DNA of 64,000 nt from Rotaria macrura (taxonomy: Eukaryota > Rotifera > Eurotatoria > Philodinida > Philodinidae), in contig OENT01000216.1 in assembly GCA_900239685.1 (NCBI GenBank), positions 95,983 to 159,982 on the forward strand, in the 5' to 3' direction. This document shows, one piece after another, positions 11,852 to 23,899 of the stretch; positions within the stretch are counted from its first letter, which is position 1; every line of letters starts with the position of its first letter. Under the pieces are notes generated by a model, which saw nothing but the letters and a program-made list of their open reading frames with translations, did not search any database and was not told the DNA's origin. A program made the translations under genes and the position numbers.

Positions 11852-13673
11852 CATAATTTTTCGTAATATAATTGACGTTTTTAGATTCAATACTATGAAA
11901 ATATAGGGCGGCATTAATCATAACAGTGGTATTATCTAATTAATAACTTAATCAAACTGTCTACATCTTGTAAAAATCAACTGACTTTCTGGAAAGGTAA
12001 GAAAGTGGAAGAAGAAACGAAATCAAGCTAGCGCTTGAACTTTAACTAAAAGATTCGACGTAACCGCAACCAATCATTCATAAGCACCTGTTTCACATGC
12101 GAGTGAAAATGACGTTTTCACATGAATACGGATATGTTTGTTGATTTCAATGATGTTGGACGAAAGAAAAATACACCTTTATCCGAACACATTAACATCC
12201 ATATCCTCGTTAACTGCATGCATTGAGAAAAAGTAGCGTCAACAGACCTGCTCCGTGAAGAATGAAAGCGCACAGTTAAAAACATTTGGCAAGCTGTTGT
12301 TATTTACAAAGTGATTCCTTTTTAACTGTTTGTTTGAAGCGTGTGTAAGAAAATAATACATCTTATTTACATAAATTAAACAAAAAAACCACGATTTTGT
12401 AGAGAAGAAAAACGTTTTTATCTTATTCAAAAAAAAATTTAATTTCTACACATAAAATACTAATGCAAACGATTTTTTGGTAATACATCGAAGACCATTA
12501 CTTCTGAAACGCCAGTTAATTCATTTTTCTCTCAAGAAAACTCGTATTTTGTACTTCATGATGATTTGATTATTGTATTTATTTCTCATCACATTATGAA
12601 GTATTATAAACAACATAATATTCATTACATCAGCCACTCATTTTTTTTGTTTTTTCTTTTCTTCAATTTCTAAATAGAGATAGAATATATAAACGAAAAC
12701 ATATAGAACATACAATTCAAACGTGTATAATATCTCTCGTTTTCTCACAGTTATACTGAAAATGATCTTCTAAGCTGATCAATAAACATGTCATAAATTA
12801 TTAGAGTAGACAGTAACTATAGCGTAGGTAATCGTCCTATTTAGGTTCTATTGCGACCAATCATATTCTTTAACTAAAGTATTTCATAAGTATATTTTCT
12901 AGTAAACAGATGCCTCTATTGATTTAAGTATCTGTATTGAGAGAAGAAAATTATGAATTATAATTTCTATAATCGAAATAGTCTATCTTTCATTCTTTAT
13001 TTTATGTGTACACTTGATACAATTTGAAATAGAATCTAAAGGAAAAATCTTATTCGGTAATATTTTCATGCCCGACATACCTCGTTTTGCTTTTGTTTCT
13101 CAACTTATTTTATATTCACATTTGTTATTCTTTTTTAATTTTCTTACATGAGTAATACGAACGATAGTACTCACGTCAATATCAAAGTAAAAGACTGTAG
13201 TATGTGTGGATACACGAACAAAGACAAATAAAAATAAAAAACCACGAATACGAATGTCTATTTGTATTACAATCCATCAACATGTTCATGTCAAATGTGC
13301 GATTAATTTGTGCGTGAAAGTTACTATCTCAACCTCAAAAATTCAACATACATGAATATGTCTCACGGTCAATATAGAAGACAATCGATGAATATATTCG
13401 AACTGTTTTCTTCTTCTTAAATAATCCTATTATTCGTGTTCATCGTTGTTACTGACAAAACAAAAAACAAAAGTTAAAAATATTTTTCGCAAGGTCATTC
13501 TCTTTTCATTTTAGCATAAATCATTGTAACATCGAATGCAGAGAAAAAATGTTGACGCAAAAATAAATCAACAAAGAACAGAAAATCACTCAACCATAAC
13601 CAGTATCTATCAATAATGATTCTCGATTGTTCTTGAATGATCATGATGCATGTGGATTTTTTTCCGAAGATAG
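11852..13673. other. Intergenic region, no supported gene
   Basis: Very AT-rich, open frames of 63 codons or fewer without features. The right end leads into the promoter of the MLF gene. Confidence 0.45.
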
Positions 13674-13683
13674 TATATAAATA
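13674..13683 (+). promoter_or_regulatory. Probable TATA box of the MLF gene
   Basis: TATATAAATA lies 37 nt before the last base upstream of the ATG at 13720. At the usual 25-30 nt spacing, transcription would begin only about 10-20 nt before the start codon, so the 5' UTR would be very short. Confidence 0.45.
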
Positions 13684-13719
13684 AGTGATAGTATATCATT
13701 TTTTCACTACAAAACAGTA

Positions 13720-14385
13720 ATGGCGTATCCAATGCAGGCATATAATGCAAATAACAATTCTCTTGTCGATTCGCAATTCGACAATGCTCTCGTAGGTCTG
13801 AACGATGATGGAGATTTGTTTGGTTCACTTTTCGGTCTCAGCAATCGAATGATGAGTCAAATGATTCGTGGTGGTGCCGGTTTTAATGGTATTTCATCAA
13901 CGATGAGTTCAGATCCTAATAATCCCAATGTAAAAGTATTTGGTGTAAGTTCAATGAATGTTACACAAATATCAAGTGGACCAGACGGTCGTCCACATAT
14001 CGTCCAAGCTCATGATGAACGTCGTATGGGTCCCGGTGGAGTTTGGCAAACAAAAAAAGCTCTACGTGATACAGATCGTGGTATTGATAAAATGCAAGTA
14101 GGATACTTTGTTGGTGACCGTGGTGAAATAGTTGAACGTCAATTGGATCCAAAAAGTGGACAATACCGAATGGACACCAAACGTCGGGGAATACCTTCAA
14201 ATGAACAAAATTTTTCAAATCAATGGAGACTACAAGCACGACAATCTATGCAACCACCACGTGCTTTACCGGGACAATCTATACAAGGAGCACGTCCTTT
14301 ACCACAACGACCACAGCAACAACAGTTGTCTCCTTATTACGAACAGTATCCCCAGCCAGCTGTTCCCTCCCAATCATATTATTAA
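13720..14385 (+). CDS. Myeloid leukemia factor (MLF) family protein
   Basis: Single exon of 221 aa. The family core lies at about residues 92-150: HIVQAHDERRMGPGGVWQT followed by KKALRDTDRGIDKMQVGYF and VGDRGEIVERQLD, matching the animal MLF pattern of a PGG-x3-T-x-K/R-A-L-R-D-S/T-D-x-G segment and an H/D-R segment. The N-terminus has acidic and Gly/Ser-rich stretches (DNALVGLNDDGDLFGSLFGL). The C-terminal 50 residues are rich in Pro, Gln, Arg and Tyr and probably disordered. MLF proteins are nucleo-cytoplasmic adaptors linked to transcription control, chaperones and 14-3-3 binding; no clear 14-3-3 RSxSxP site is seen here. A polyadenylation signal AATAAA lies at about 14455. Overlapping frames in this interval are shadows. 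Confidence 0.93.
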   Translation: MAYPMQAYNANNNSLVDSQFDNALVGLNDDGDLFGSLFGLSNRMMSQMIRGGAGFNGISSTMSSDPNNPNVKVFGVSSMNVTQISSGPDGRPHIVQAHDERRMGPGGVWQTKKALRDTDRGIDKMQVGYFVGDRGEIVERQLDPKSGQYRMDTKRRGIPSNEQNFSNQWRLQARQSMQPPRALPGQSIQGARPLPQRPQQQQLSPYYEQYPQPAVPSQSYY

Positions 14386-14516
14386 ACTTTCGTCTCTTGC
14401 AATCTTTGTTTTTTTTTATAATATGAGAAAATTTCTCTGGATTTAATCTATATTAATAAATGGATAAAAAGGAAAACTGTTCTTTTTCATTCATCATTTC
14501 ATTCACATGTGTAGTA

Positions 14517-14764
14517 CTAAACCGATGATGGACCAGCCCAAACAAGCCATAAAGCATGAATACAACCAGGCAACCATATAAGAAGAGTTAATATTAAATT
14601 AATGAAAAACTGCGTCGTACAGCCAACCTAAATCAAGTGATTAAAATGAATCTACTTTATTGAAAAAAACAATACACTCAGTTATTTACTTTAAGTAATG
14701 CAGCAAATGGTGGTAGTAAAATAGCTAAAATTGACAGAAGAATATTACCGATAAAATCAGCCAT
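14517..14764 (-). CDS. Pmp3/UPF0057 small membrane protein (copy 1)
   Basis: Two exons, 14764-14690 and 14627-14517, separated by a 62-nt GTAAAT...TTTAG intron in phase 0, encode 61 aa: MADFIGNILLSILAILLPPF, then AALLK, then VGCTTQFFINLILTLLIWLP and GCIHALWLVW with a short tail. Two membrane helices joined by the conserved GC-containing loop, plus the LPG-x-IHALW end, are the Pmp3 signature. Pmp3 proteins sit in the plasma membrane and help control membrane potential and ion balance; in fungi, plants and nematodes many are induced by cold, salt or drying. It faces away from its paralogue at 16095, about 1.33 kb away, so the pair may share a regulatory region. Too short to stand out as an open frame; found by family pattern. 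Confidence 0.9.
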
Positions 14765-16094
14765 GAGGACTGGCAGAATACGAAACTCTACGTCGGTTAA
14801 ATAAGAAAGAGACAATCAGTATTGAATTTATTCCTATGGAAAAGAAATAATGCCGAATTCGTTTGTCCGTCGCGTATTAGAGAGAAAAAATTGAAATTCA
14901 AGTTTAAATTTGTTCGTTTTTTAATGCTTTCTGTTCTCAATTCATGCATCATGAAAGAAAAAGTTGCTGGAGAAAAACGTTTGCCTTCTTGCAAAGGCGT
15001 TGAAGAAAGAAAAATTCAATGAACTTATGAGTGAATTGTTATAGCACGATAGTCGTAAATGAGAAAGGATAAGCGTTGAAATACATTTATTTGCAATAAA
15101 TCATTGCTGAAGTTATGAATTATATAAGATTACACAGAAAATACGAAAGGAACCAATCGTATGATTCATAACCATTAAGACAAGTTTATGAGTGTTCGAT
15201 GACTAAGAGATACCATGATGCATAATACTTTTTAACTGAAAGATAAACGTTAGATTCGATTCGTTCCGAATGAATAATTATCATATGATTCATTCATAAA
15301 CGAGTATATATGTATATATGTGTCTATTCATAGCGGGGGAAAATCAGTGGACTCGTATTCATGATGTTTTATATTCGATATTCATATAAAATAGATGAAG
15401 ATTTTCTTAAAATTTTTTCCGACTGCAAAAAGGAAAGTCTTGGTAATTATGTTTTACTTTTCGTCTTAGCATTCATTTGGCAACGACTCCATTTTATATT
15501 CTTTAGCCTATTTTTTTTTCACGAAGTTTGATCAGCAGAGTGAAGTTGAGAAGAAAAACTAATTTCATATGATCTTGTTATAAAACGATCAGAATGACTT
15601 ATAATTGTTGTTATCAAAAAAATTAAAAAATTAGAATATCATGTATGAAGACTCTTTCATACGTTCCATCAAGTAGAATTAACTTTTAGCAATCTACTGA
15701 ATTATACACTTTCAAATTCGTTTATCGTTCAGAAAATTATTCTTTTAATCAATTTTGATTTTTTATCAGAGCAACGTGTTTTCTTTCAGCCATATTTGAA
15801 TATGGCCTTTAGTAACTAACCTTGTATCTCTTAATAAAAATTTTCATGATTCAGAGTCTAAACAATATAGAGCTGACTAAAAAAAAAGAGGAACAGCATG
15901 CTCGATCATAGATTTGCGTTAGACGAGAGAGAGAAAAAAGAAAAAGAAAAGAGAAGAGAAGAACACTCATCGACCCAACACAATTTAAAACGTATATCAT
16001 TTCATATGTATGATAGTAGCAAGGACAATCGTAGTTCTATTTCTTTTAGATAAAATACATTTTTTGTTCGATATATACGGAAATAAAAGAAAAC
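14765..16094. other. Intergenic region between divergent Pmp3 genes
   Basis: This 1.33-kb spacer must hold the promoters of both Pmp3 genes. A purine-rich run of GA/AAG repeats at about 15927-15963 is the only compositional feature. No gene was recognised. Confidence 0.5.
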
Positions 16095-16389
16095 ATGGGT
16101 GACTGTTGTGGCAATACGTATGTGATTTAGATGATTCCATTTTTATTTTCAAACTTATTTTCGTTTTTTTTAAAGTTTATTATCAATTTTGGCTATTATT
16201 TTACCGCCAATTGCTGCTCTAATTAAAGTTGGATGTACTATGCATTTTTTCTTGAACATGTAAGTTATTTAATAATACATAAAAATAAAAAATCTATTCA
16301 TTTTTTTCAGTCTTTTAACTATTCTTGGCTTCTTACCGGGCTGCATTCATGCTCTTTGGCTTATTTGGGGAAACAAAACGAATAATTGA
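16095..16389 (+). CDS. Pmp3/UPF0057 small membrane protein (copy 2)
   Basis: Three exons, 16095-16117, 16176-16259 and 16311-16389, with introns of 58 and 51 nt (GTATGT and GTAAGT donors, both phase 2) give 61 aa: MGDCCGNT, then LLSILAIILPPIAALIKVGC, TMHFFLNILLTILGFLPG and CIHALWLIWGNKTNN. The two hydrophobic helices and the VGC and LPGCIHALW motifs match Pmp3. About two thirds of residues are shared with the copy at 14517-14764, but no intron position is shared. Probable role: small stress-responsive plasma-membrane proteolipid affecting membrane potential. AATAAA signals occur near 16488 and 16520. Confidence 0.9.
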
Positions 16390-19300
16390 AAATCAATTAT
16401 TCATTTTAATGAACTTAAGAACTGATTATGTTTTGTTTCTACTTTCATGTTCATTATGTATTAAGGAAAAAGACTGCTTTGGTGGTTAATAAATCGCAAT
16501 CGCAAGGAATTCTGTTTAATAAATAAATACACATATTTATATATATATGCAGAGAATAAACTTCACATGATTTTGTTTTCTTTGCCAAGAGTCGAGCTAG
16601 ATATTTCAAAGTCATCGATCTGACGATGTGAGATTGTAAAAAAGGGTAGATGGCGCTTGTATGTGATTATATGATGTGACTCGATGGATTCTAAACTATG
16701 AATTGAAATTCAACGAATGAATTAAAACAAAGGATAAATATCATGATAGACAAACTTTTAAAATATCTAATAGATTTAATATAGAAAAAAGTAATGATTT
16801 CAAAAATAGAATTTCTTTTCAAAGCTACGTTTTATGAACAAACGGGAACAAATATTTGAACAGGCTATATCAGTAAGAATACCGATCTATCATATAAAAA
16901 TTTTGGAGAAATGACAGACTTTAGTAAACATTGCCTGTAGTTCGATGCATGGTTAGTTGAAACGCATCGATTTACCGAGAAAAAAAGAAAACCTTGCCTT
17001 TTTCTTTAGCATGGATTTCACCTGTCTCGAAGGAGCTAACACACATTGTTATTATTTTTTTTCTCGTTCTTTCAAATATGTCAAAACGGTGTTGCTCTAA
17101 TTCAACAAATGTAATTGACCATAAAAAATATGTTAACATGCGTTTTTATGGACGATTTCATGTGTTGAATAAGAAGAAAAAAGTTTTGTCATGTTCGATA
17201 GAACGAGAAAAAAATAAAAATGTGTGTTAGTTAGTTTCTTATAGACAGGTAAAATCATTGCTAAAAGAGGAAGGGTCAATATAGACTACATACACGTTGT
17301 ACATTCACGATCGTTATCAGCAACATGAAGTGCGTTGACGTTACTGTCAGAAAATGTAAAAAGTGCATGCAGCAACTTATCTTAACCGGAGAAAGGCAAA
17401 GTTTCTTTTTCTTGATAAGTCGACGCATTCCATCCGAACATCCATGAATATCAGGAGAAAATGCTTGCTGGCACACCATCTATGCGACTACTTATTGAAC
17501 TTACATGCCTTCATCAGCTTCATTATACTAATACAAAAGATTAAAAGCGTAAAAATAAGGATTCGTTTTGGTACTATACAGATACACGCCTCAGTTTTTA
17601 TTTTAATTGTTGCTGTTCGATCATTATTTCTCATTTTCTGAATTTTTACAATATCAATTGTTATTATTAGAAGAATTGAATCCTGATCCCAGTTAGTCAA
17701 CTCTGTAATGGAGATGAAGACCATTGGGCCATCTGATGTGTTCGGGCCAGGGAGGGGGCAAAGGTGAGCGTTGTAGGAAGAGTAATAGTTGGAGAATCGG
17801 AAAAACTCGCCTGCATATTCACATTTACTATTTTCGTCGAACATATAAATGAGTTCCCCAAAAGAACTGATGTCTAATTACTTATTATTATCGAATCCTC
17901 ACATGACTTGAGGTTATCTATGCAAATTTACTTGTGTCACTCCGTTTCAATTCAACACTATCTATCACTAATGAAAGTAGTTTGTGATACGGATTCACAT
18001 TCGCGTGCCTTTCTTTGATTGCTTGCTATCGTGAAAAAGTTGAATAGTCTGAAAAAAAGAAGATAAGCATCTTGAGAAACGTTTTCTGCACTCATTGTCA
18101 AAAAGAACGGTTCGATTTCGAACAAGAATCGACTCTGCTAATCTTTTTCCGTATACGTGCAATAAATAATATTAATTGTCAAGAGTATAGAAACTAGAAA
18201 CAATAAGTGAAATTCATCATTCATTCTATTATGTGTGAGTCGATAGAACTAGATGTAGATTCATTCTTCCTACGGAAACTTAAATTTTAGAAGAAATTTT
18301 TGTTGAAAATAACTTTTTTTTCAATAGACAAACATGTTAAGATCGAGTTAGGCTGCGGCTGGAGCGTGTCACGTTTTTGACCGACATCGAAAACGATTGG
18401 TTTCACTCATGTCTAACTCTGAATCAATATAGGATAAGTTGTAAAGCTATGAAGATTGGAAGTTATCTTATTACAATCGAACAGATCAAACTCATGTATC
18501 TATACTGTAAGCGTTGTTGTAAGTGTATTTAGATTTTCTGCACCAAGACATAAAAACTAGTGTTATATCGTAATAAAATGGGCACACTTGTATTACAATC
18601 TTGTGGATTTCTTTTGAATTCTTCTGTGTTGTTCGATCAAATTGAATGTATTTTTGTATCCACTGGTACCAAGGATCAGAAGAACAAAAAATATGTTCAA
18701 GTGTTTGGCATTTTACTCAAAATCAAAATATGTCGTATATTTAGAGTTCGCATCAAAAGTTCACATGTGCTCTAGTGAAATCGATCTCGCCGATATCTCT
18801 GCAACAATTACTTTGTAAATGAAAACACACTGAATCGCATAGGATCCTATAGTTTCATGTCGATTCAACTGATAGTTACATTTGATCCGCCAGCAGAAAC
18901 GTGACTTAACACTATCATCAATCTGGTAAGATCAGTAAGACAGGGTGTTTACGGTATATATGATGTATTTTAAATAAAAAATATAGTTGAGAAAAAGCTA
19001 AATTCGAAGTTTCAATTCACCTTGATACATTTGTAGAAACCAGCGTCAGGTACTTTTTTTTTGTAGTATAATCGAAGAGTATAATTTTAAATGCACTTAT
19101 ACTCACGAAACGATGCTGCCAAACTTTCATCTAATTCCTTCATATATATTTCGTTATTATGACCTCTTTCTATAGAATATTTCCCGTCAAGAATTAGAAA
19201 AAATTCCCGATAATGTTAATATCTACACTTACTTTAATTCTTTGATTGGTTCACAGATTGACTATGCTCTACACAAAGTATTTGGAAAGAGATTTTTCAA

Positions 19301-20885
19301 TATGATCAATGCAAAGACTAGTACGATCCCGACGGGTTATCACGAGTGGTGAATTCGTGATATATTTAGCCAAGGAAAATTCACAATGATAGAAAACACC
19401 GACATCGATAGAAGATCGTTGGTCACGGTTTCGGTTAACAATGCGAACCTTTTATTAATATGACAGATGAGAACTGCTATTTGTGCAACTAACGAATACC
19501 TGATGCTCTTAGCCCATCTTGTTTTTGTCTTCAAGTATTTGTGGCATCTCTTGAAGATATGAAATGAACACACTGCAAATTGTAAACATCAGTCTTTTTA
19601 GAACTATTTATAATTATAAAGAGGATGAATTGAATTGTACGGATTCGCGAAATATGTTATTACTCATAATTGATACTTCATCAGATAAAAATGAACCAAT
19701 CTGTATTTACTTCGAAATAAAAAGTAATAATACTGTTTTGAAAATATTTTTTAATAATTCTTGTTCTATGAGAAATATTCTCTCGGAAAATATATGAAAA
19801 GTCAGGTTAGTTGAAAACAATATCCTTTTTAATGAACCTTGCGTTGTCATCAAGTTAAGTATCAAGATGAGTTGAAATTTTGAATATAGATTTTTTTCAG
19901 CGTCAGTGTTTATTTAAAGTACATCGTTTCTGGGGTAAGTGTATTTTTCATTTACAAAATAGAACTTTTTTGAGAACTATGAAAATAGAAAGCATTTGAA
20001 TAAGTGAGACGTATATATATATAGCTGTCATAGAAATATCGGCGAGATCGATTGAGCAACAATCACGGTGGTAAAAGTGAAAAGTTTTTTAGGAAACTCG
20101 ATAAGATCTATGTCATTTGAACAGATGTGAAAGTCAATAATCATAGATTTACGAAGCATAAATGTTTCTCTCTCATGTCGGAGTTCGAGAGGTTTCGATA
20201 ATTCGTGGAATTTGATGTTTTAAGAATGGCTTTTAGCAACTTGATTTTGTTTAAGATGACATCTGATGATGCCCTTCATTTTCTTTCGATGTACCATATT
20301 TTTGTTTTTTGTTCAACATGTAATCGATAAAGACGTTGCGTATATATAAGAGTAGTATTGTGTTCTAAAATTTACCAACCAATTTCGATCGTTGCTTAGT
20401 TTCGAGCAAAATAAGATGCATGACAACAGTTATTTCTCTTCGTGACTTACAGTTCATGTATTTCTTTTTCGACAACATAATCGATTAAAGAAATCAATAC
20501 GTTAGATAAAATCCAATATTCATGCATACTAATGATTTTCCACAGCCCAATTAATTCCATATTACTTGTATAACTCTCATAACAACAACAAAAGAATGTA
20601 AGTGGATGAACATAAACAAAGCATTGATTTACGCTAAAACATTGATTCAATCCATGATGCTTACTTAGAGAGATTTATTAATTGTCCTAATGAATAAAAT
20701 ACAGATTACAAGTTGATTCTTTATTGAAAAATTATAAAGCAAATAAACGAAAAGCGTTTCTTGTCCGGCAAACAGCTCTAACATAGAATTGACAACGATA
20801 ATCTTACATAGAATAGGTAAATTCCGAATAAATCGAAAGTTTATTGAATAAAAAGTATCTTATGTCAAACGATAAGAAAATAGTT
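16390..20885. other. 4.5-kb intergenic region, no supported gene
   Basis: Scattered open frames up to 118 codons (17488-17844, reverse) lack domains and look like chance frames in AT-rich DNA. A G-rich patch with GGGCCAGGGAGGGGG lies at about 17745-17760. No RNA gene or repeat was recognised. Confidence 0.45.
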
Positions 20886-21527
20886 TTACTCGCGAAAGTC
20901 AGGTATATTATCTCGGAGAGCTTTGATAATTGAATCAATTGAAGGATGATCACCACTGCAGAGGAAAAGGAAATGCATTGAGGCAATATGTATTGAATAA
21001 AACTTGTCATATTAGACTTACTAATCTTTTTGAGGATGAGCTAACCAAACTTTACCATCCTTTGGTCCAACAATATATGTAGCACCTAATTGAAATCCAT
21101 CACCTTTAAGATTTCCTTGCACTCCCATTTTTTTCGTTTCATCGTTCCATGATTTTGTCGAACTTGTAAATAAATTAGTTATACCTTTAATCCAGCCTAA
21201 ATTCGGCAAACCTAATATTTGATATGCTTTTTTTCCTTCGTCAATATAAAGATCACCGGAAAAAAATTTTCCTTCTTGAAATTCTTCAACACCGAATCTT
21301 TCAAGACCAACGCCAACGAATCCAACATTATTTTTCTTCAGTAATGAACTTAATTCATTACTTAATTTTAATGCATACGAACGACATAATTGACAGCCAA
21401 AACGACGAAAAAATACTAAAAGTATAGGTTGGACAGAATATAAAGAACGTATTGATACATTAGCATTATCTGATACGCGTGTTACTAATGTAGATCCAAT
21501 GGTAGAATCTAATTCGTTCATTGACAT
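20886..21527 (-). CDS. PRXL2-family (prostamide/PGF synthase-like) thioredoxin-fold protein
   Basis: Exon 1 is 21527-21022 and exon 2 is 20955-20886, joined across a 66-nt GTAAGT...TGCAG intron to give 191 aa. The join rebuilds the family end QKDYGDHPSIDSIIKAL. A thioredoxin-like start (strand ILLVFFRRF) runs into a redox pair in RRFGCQLCR (Cys45, Cys48), the hallmark of PRXL2/FAM213. Later conserved stretches are VGVGLERFGVEEF, GDLYIDEGKKAYQILGL and GVQGNLKGDGFQLG. Human relatives are PRXL2A-C; PRXL2B reduces prostaglandin H2 and prostamide H2. Length and the GVQGNL-GD-Q-GG pattern are closest to PRXL2B, but the substrate in this organism is unknown. Cytosolic, without a signal peptide. Confidence 0.92.
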
Positions 21528-22936
21528 TGAAATTAAGAATATTGTCTATCTAAAAATGGTATCAATGTAAATATCGATTATTCAACAGTAGGCTGACATA
21601 AGTGTTTATTAAAACTGAAAGAAATCTAAGACAGCAACCATCAAATGGCCGATTTGATATTTCAAGAAAATTATTGTTGAAATTTGTATCGTCTATTGAT
21701 GTTCTTTATGAATTTAATAATTATTTTAAAAAACCCCAGAAATCTTTCTATTCAATTTTATTTTTTTCTAACGTTATAGTTGACGACCATTTGAATGTAA
21801 TCAATCTTATGTTATCATTAGTTATAAAACAGCTATGTATTTTCTAATAATTGAATCATAAATAATATCATTTTGATTCTCTAAGATTGACGCTAATCTC
21901 AGACTATTTTAAGGTACTCGGTAGAAATGAAGTAAGTTATTTAAATGTTTTTATCTTTTTATGGTTTTAGAGCTTCTCGGCTGCACACATTGCTCAGTTA
22001 CTTTACATTACCAAAGTTTATTGAATCTAATTAGCATTTAGTCTAAGTAACGATCGACGGTAAACTCTTCAGATGAGTAAATTTAAGAATCAAATTTGAA
22101 GCACATAAACAAATGATTTCGCTAAAAAATTCTATTTAAAAATAAATCTTCATTGGAAACAGTAACGTACATACAATGAATCTTAATGAAATCCTATAAA
22201 AAAAAATGCGGTCGTCTTCATGCGCAAACATGTTATTCTAACAATCAACTTTAAATCTACGGCCGTATTTCATGGTCTGACTTTAAAACAGAAATCGCTT
22301 TGTAATCAAAAAAATTAACGAAAATGAAATCTTTCTTTTCCAAAAGAACTCTTATTTCAAACTGCAATGGATGATGTATAATGACAAAGTATTTTTAGTC
22401 ATAGAGATTTTATTTTTTCTACAATGAAATTTTCAAGAAAAAAACCAAGTCTTTCATTGATGCTTCTAAAACCAGAAAACATTCTAAGAATAACAGAATC
22501 TACAGAGGAACAATTATTTCTGCTACTTCAATAAATGTAATTTTACAACAATATGAAATTCACTCCGTTTCTAATGTTGACAAATTTGAGATCATTTTCT
22601 TCATGAAAATATGAATTTAATAGGAGTATTCGGTAAGTCACTGTATTTATAGAAATTTAACGAAACATAATGCATTTATATAAACTCGACGGTTTCTTAG
22701 GAAAAAACAATAAAGAAAATTTCAAAAGACAAATGAATTCATGATTAATTATGATTGTCAAATTGAACTAGCGAATATGAAAAAAATGTAAAAACAAATT
22801 ATAAGCAGCAGACATTATAGAAAAAAAACACTTTATTTGATAAGATAAGCATGTAAAGCGCTACAAACAACGTCACTCTATAAATATTCATTGGTTATAT
22901 ATGCAACCAAATAGAAGTTTTACCATTTCACAAACC
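21528..22936. other. Intergenic region, no supported gene
   Basis: Contains the upstream flanks of the divergent PRXL2-like and CHMP3 genes. The only longer open frame (21602-21847, 81 codons) has no recognisable features. Confidence 0.45.
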
Positions 22937-23899
22937 ATGATGAATTTTTTGTTAGGCGGAGATAAACGAACACCCTATGAGAAAGCAAAAGAACAGGTTT
23001 TTTAACTTAAAAACGCATTAACTAATTAATTCATTCATTTTTTATTAAAATTTCTCGTTTTAAGACACGAGCGATTAGTTCAGAGATTCGACGTGAAAAA
23101 CGACAAATCGATCGGCAAATCACTCGTTAAGTTTCTCATCGTGCTTATGAAATTCAAATAATTTGATTTACTAAATAGAATCTGATCGAGAAATTCAACG
23201 TCTTTCAAATGATATTCGTAAACATGCTTCAAATAATAATGAAGATGCTCTTCGAATAATAGCAAAGGGCATCGTTAAGTAAATGGAATCAATTGTCACA
23301 ACATTAAACTTGAAAATCATTTTCTTTTAAGACTAAAACATGAGAAAAGTCGATTATATTCTGTAAAAGCTAATCTTGATATCATCGATAATGCTGCTAA
23401 AAATCAATTAAGTAAGCTAAATGTTAAATTGAATACTGTAACTACATAAATACTGTTGACACTTTTAGCAAATGTTAAATTAACTGGTGTAATGCAAAAA
23501 AGTGCTGAAATAGCAAATTCCATGTCAGAATTAATGAAAGTTGAACAATTTCAATCAATATCGAAACAATTTTCAGAAGCATTAATTAAAGTATATATCA
23601 CGCTTCTATTTTTTATCAATTGAAGTGATTGAACTTTAATTCAGATGGGTATTATGAGTGAAATGATGCAGGAAAATTTCGACAATGCTTTCGACAATGA
23701 TGATATGGAAGAAGACATTGATACAGAAATTGAAAAAGTCTTGAGTGAAGTTCTTCCACGTAAGAAAAACAGCATTAACAAGCAAATATTTCAATACAGT
23801 TTCTTGTTTTTAGCAGAATTTCCTGAAATTCCAGTTGTTCCTTATATTCCAATAGAAGATGACATACTAGAAAAACGTCTTGATGCATTGAGAAGTTGA
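22937..23899 (+). CDS. CHMP3: ESCRT-III subunit CHMP3/Vps24
   Basis: Seven exons (22937-22996, 23065-23125, 23179-23278, 23332-23411, 23469-23590, 23645-23759, 23814-23899) join in phase to 207 aa, close to the roughly 220 aa of the family. The N-terminus has a basic first helix with EIRREKRQIDRQI, matching the CHMP3 pattern, then DALRIIAKGIV and KHEKSRLYSVKANLDII. The acidic segment NDDMEEDIDTEIEKVLSEV precedes the C-terminal ILEKRLDALRS, a good MIT-interacting motif for Vps4 binding. Role: polymerises with CHMP2/4 on endosomal and other membranes and drives scission in multivesicular-body formation and cytokinesis. Intron 1 begins GTTTTT, a weak donor. The last intron (54 nt) has no stop and is a multiple of three. 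The start is the first of two adjacent ATGs; the second (22940) is equally possible. Confidence 0.92.

Noticed and set aside
17488..17844. 118-codon reverse-strand open frame
   Set aside because: No domain, no splice partners, and composition typical of chance frames in AT-rich DNA.
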